Of a stretch of DNA of 64,000 bases, positions 62,064-64,000 are shown one piece after another; the stretch's first letter is position 1, and each line of letters starts with the position of its first letter. Both the position numbers and the translations under genes were made by a program. The notes under the pieces are model-generated. The model worked only from the letters and a program-made list of their open reading frames with translations, did no database searches and was not told where the DNA came from. The stretch spans positions 28,220-92,219 of the forward strand of contig NZ_JAJQPD010000014.1 in assembly GCF_021228295.1 (NCBI RefSeq), given 5' to 3'. The DNA comes from Agromyces humatus (GTDB taxonomy: Bacteria; Actinomycetota; Actinomycetes; Actinomycetales; Microbacteriaceae).

Positions 62064-63350
62064 TCAGCGAGCAGGAGCGCGGAGCGTCTCGGCCTTGGCG
62101 GCGAGGTAGCGCTGCTCAGGCCCGTTGAGGGTGCGCCTGGCCGCCTCGCTGAAGGCGAGCGATGCGGCATCCGTCGCCCCGCTGCGCTCGAGCAGGTGGG
62201 CGCGCACCGCCCACGTGCGGTGGTGCTCGGCGAGCGACGTGCCGCGCGTGCCCTCGTCGGCCGATTCGGCGCGTTCGAGCGCTGCGAGTCCGGCCGCCGG
62301 CCCCTCGACCATGGCGAGTGCGACGACCCGACCGAGCGTCACCATGGGCCCGGGCGCGAGACGCTCGAGCAGGTCGTAGAGGCCGAGGATCTCGACCCAG
62401 TCGGTCGCAGCGGTCGAGGCGGCCTCGTCGTGGACGGCGGCGATCGCCGCCTGCAGCTGGTACGGGCCGATCGGGGCACGGTCGAGCGTCTCGGTGACGA
62501 TCGCGACGCCCTCGGCGATCATGGCACCGTCCCACCTGCCGCGATCCTGCTCATCGAGCGGCACGAGCGCGCCCGCGTCATCGGTGCGGGCGGCGCGTCG
62601 GGCCTCGGTGAGCAGCATGAGGGCGAGCAGGCCGGATGTCTCTCCCGACGCATCGTTCGCGGCGTCGTGCAGCTGCCGGGTGAGGCGAATGGCCTCCGCA
62701 GAGAGGTCGACGCGCGCGAGCGCATCGCCCGAGCTGGCGGTGTGTCCTTCAGTGAAGATCAGGTAGAGCACCTGGCGGAGCGCCGCGAGGCGCTCGTCGA
62801 GTTCGCCGGGCCGGGGCATCCGGAACTGCTCGCCGCTCGTCCTGATGCGCGCCTTCGCCCGCGAGATGCGCTGCGCGATCGTGGTCTCGGGAAGCAGCAG
62901 CGCGCGACCGATCTCGGCGGTCGTGAGGCCTCCGACGGCACGCAGGGTCAGTGCCACCTGTGCCGGGCGGCCCAGCGCCGGGTGACAGCAGAGCAGGAAC
63001 AGCGTGAGCGTGTCATCGACCGCCGGCACCGGCGCGGGCGGGGGCTCGAGGTCGACGGCGTGCGCTTCGCGGCGCCGCCGTGCGACATCCGCTCGCACCG
63101 CATCGATGTAGCGGCGCGACGCCACCCGCACGAGCCAGGCACGCGGACTGTCGGGCACGCCCTCGTGCGGCCACTGCGCCGCGGCGGCGATGAGCGCCTC
63201 CTGCATGGCGTCCTCGCACGCCTCGAAGTCGCCATAGCGCCGAACGAGCACCGCGAGCGCCGACGACGCGGCGTCACGCAGTGCCCGAACGGCGGTGGCG
63301 GGGGTGCCGGGCGGGCCGGGCGGGCCGGGCAGGCCAGGCGGGCCGGGCAT
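62064..63350 (-). CDS. ECF sigma factor of the ECF42 (DGPF-linked) type
   Basis: A 428-residue sigma factor. Region 2 (ALAVLVRRYGDFEACEDAMQEALIAAAAQWPHEGVPDSPRAWLVRVASRRYIDAVR) and region 4 (VALTLRAVGGLTTAEIGRALLLPETTIAQRISRAKARIR) are followed by a long C-terminal extension (residues 190-428) typical of ECF42. The N-terminal 20 residues are Pro/Gly repeats (PGPPG), encoded by a short GC-rich tandem tract that may be misassigned; the start could be further in. It is coupled to the DGPF gene upstream (3 bp apart), as is usual for this group, and has no anti-sigma gene. Confidence 0.92.
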   Translation of the reverse strand: MPGPPGLPGPPGPPGTPATAVRALRDAASSALAVLVRRYGDFEACEDAMQEALIAAAAQWPHEGVPDSPRAWLVRVASRRYIDAVRADVARRRREAHAVDLEPPPAPVPAVDDTLTLFLLCCHPALGRPAQVALTLRAVGGLTTAEIGRALLLPETTIAQRISRAKARIRTSGEQFRMPRPGELDERLAALRQVLYLIFTEGHTASSGDALARVDLSAEAIRLTRQLHDAANDASGETSGLLALMLLTEARRAARTDDAGALVPLDEQDRGRWDGAMIAEGVAIVTETLDRAPIGPYQLQAAIAAVHDEAASTAATDWVEILGLYDLLERLAPGPMVTLGRVVALAMVEGPAAGLAALERAESADEGTRGTSLAEHHRTWAVRAHLLERSGATDAASLAFSEAARRTLNGPEQRYLAAKAETLRAPAR

Positions 63351-63352
63351 CG

Positions 63353-63730
63353 TCAGACGTCGGCGCCCGAGGTCATCTCGAGCACGGGACGCACCTCGAT
63401 GAGTCCGAACTCGGCCTCGGGGAATCGGCCGGCGATCTCGATGGCACGTGCCTCGGTCTCGCAGTCGACGAGGTAGAAGCCGGCGAGCAACTCCTTCGTC
63501 TCGGCGAACGGGCCGTCGCTCGCGACCGTGCCGGCGTCTTCGCTCACGGTCACGCGCTTGGCGAGCGAGATGTCGGCGAGCGCCTCGTCGGCGAGCAGCT
63601 CACCGGTCGAGCGGAGCTCGTCGCTGATGCCCTGGTAGTAGGCGTAGCCCTCGGCCTGCTGCTCGGCGCTGAAGCTCTCCCACATCGCACGAGAGGCGGG
63701 GTTGCTGTAGATCTGGATCAGGTACTTCAT
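63353..63730 (-). CDS. YCII/DGPF-domain protein linked to the ECF42 sigma factor
   Basis: A 125-residue protein: MKYLIQIYSNPASRAMWESFS at the start, the signature SDGPFAETKELLAGFYLVDCET mid-protein and AGRFPEAEFGLIEVRPV near the end. DGPF-domain proteins accompany ECF42 sigma factors and may be regulatory partners or enzymes; the mechanism is not established. The ATG at 63730 is supported by GGAGCGATTGCG. The sigma gene begins 2 bp downstream of its stop. Confidence 0.93.
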   Translation of the reverse strand: MKYLIQIYSNPASRAMWESFSAEQQAEGYAYYQGISDELRSTGELLADEALADISLAKRVTVSEDAGTVASDGPFAETKELLAGFYLVDCETEARAIEIAGRFPEAEFGLIEVRPVLEMTSGADV

Positions 63731-63902
63731 CGCAATCGCTCCTTCGATCTGGGAGGCGGAACCGCGCTCCCATCAGTATGTCGAGGCTGCGATCGGATTC
63801 TCGACGGTCTCGCCGAGATCGTTCCCGCCCGGCCGAGCTCGTCGATTGGTTGAAGCCGGCTTTTCGGCACTTCGGCACTTCGGCCCCTCGTCCTCCCGCT
63901 TG

Positions 63903-64000
63903 GGCACTCGGGCACTCGGGCACTCGGGCACTCGGGCACTCGGGCACTCGGGCACTCGGGCACTCGGGCACTCGGGCACTCGGGCACTCGGGCACTCGGG
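63903..64000. repeat. 8-bp tandem repeat array, continuing past the window edge
   Basis: GGGCACTC is repeated about twelve times without interruption from 63903 to base 64000, so the array extends beyond the window. A degenerate prelude (GGCACTTC units) lies just upstream at about 63863-63890. Read in frame on the minus strand it would encode PECPSARV repeats, but no start or family supports a gene. It is a simple-sequence satellite of the kind that varies in copy number. Confidence 0.92.

Noticed and set aside
63600..64000. Minus-strand frames made of PECPSARV repeats
   Set aside because: They are translations of the 8-bp satellite array in several frames. No ribosome-binding site, no family, and no non-repetitive body.
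63903..64000. CRISPR array
   Set aside because: The repeat unit is 8 bp with no spacers, so it is simple-sequence satellite DNA.

Overview
The window is high-GC DNA (roughly 70% G+C by eye). It is densely packed, with many 4-nt ATGA/GTGA start-stop overlaps, GTG starts and strong third-position G/C. Gene content (PspA with a membrane partner, a DUF3516-type helicase, phosphoketolase, a PhoX phosphatase behind an actinobacterial PHO box, an ECF sigma/DGPF pair, DUF2510-TM2 proteins, a GtrA/GT39 pair) points to an actinobacterium of the Microbacteriaceae type. The genus is not determined. No rRNA, tRNA, CRISPR array, prophage or transposase is visible. The window reads as chromosomal backbone with small accessory islands.

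Layout. 1-8.1 kb: a minus-strand metal-uptake block. It holds a TIGR03943/DUF318 permease pair (cut by the left edge) and a five-gene operon: FecCD-like permease, ATPase, binding lipoprotein and two CydD/CydC-like exporter-fold ABC proteins. A near-perfect Fur-family box precedes that operon. 8.3-9.8 kb: a membrane protein coupled to pspA. 9.9-14.1 kb: GtrA and a GT39-like glycosyltransferase, a lipoprotein and a PolX-like PHP hydrolase. 14.1-18.5 kb: a divergent dihydrofolate-reductase-like/TetR pair, a zinc alcohol dehydrogenase, an EamA exporter and a hydrolase. 18.5-23.6 kb: metallopeptidase, prolyl aminopeptidase, malate dehydrogenase and a GH16-like protein with an altered catalytic motif. 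23.6-26.3 kb: TetR plus a DrrAB-type exporter with paired operators. 26.4-31.3 kb: acyl-CoA oxidase and RecQ.

31.4-38.7 kb: an RpiR regulator diverges from a six-gene operon (C45 autoproteolytic hydrolase plus a complete Dpp/Opp importer). This is the best candidate for an uncharacterised functional system. 38.7-49.3 kb: YcnI copper protein, secreted 5'-nucleotidase, DUF3516 helicase, a 741-aa membrane alpha/beta-hydrolase of unknown role and an AEC transporter. 49.4-55.2 kb: phosphoketolase, aldo/keto reductase, VOC protein, and an ArsR-SRPBCC operon with TTGATCAA operators facing a truncated VOC gene. 55.4-59.5 kb: two cold-shock genes, a fatty-acid desaturase whose N-terminus lacks a canonical start, and PhoX. 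59.9-63.7 kb: VanZ, TauE, DUF2510-TM2 and the sigma/DGPF pair.

Small repeats are the other notable layer. There are two families of palindromic intergenic elements, each present at two loci (26.3 and 62.0 kb; 14.1 and 54.7 kb), a weaker GCGGATGCC/GACATCCGC hairpin family, an over-represented GACGGATGCC word, and an 8-bp tandem array running off the right edge.
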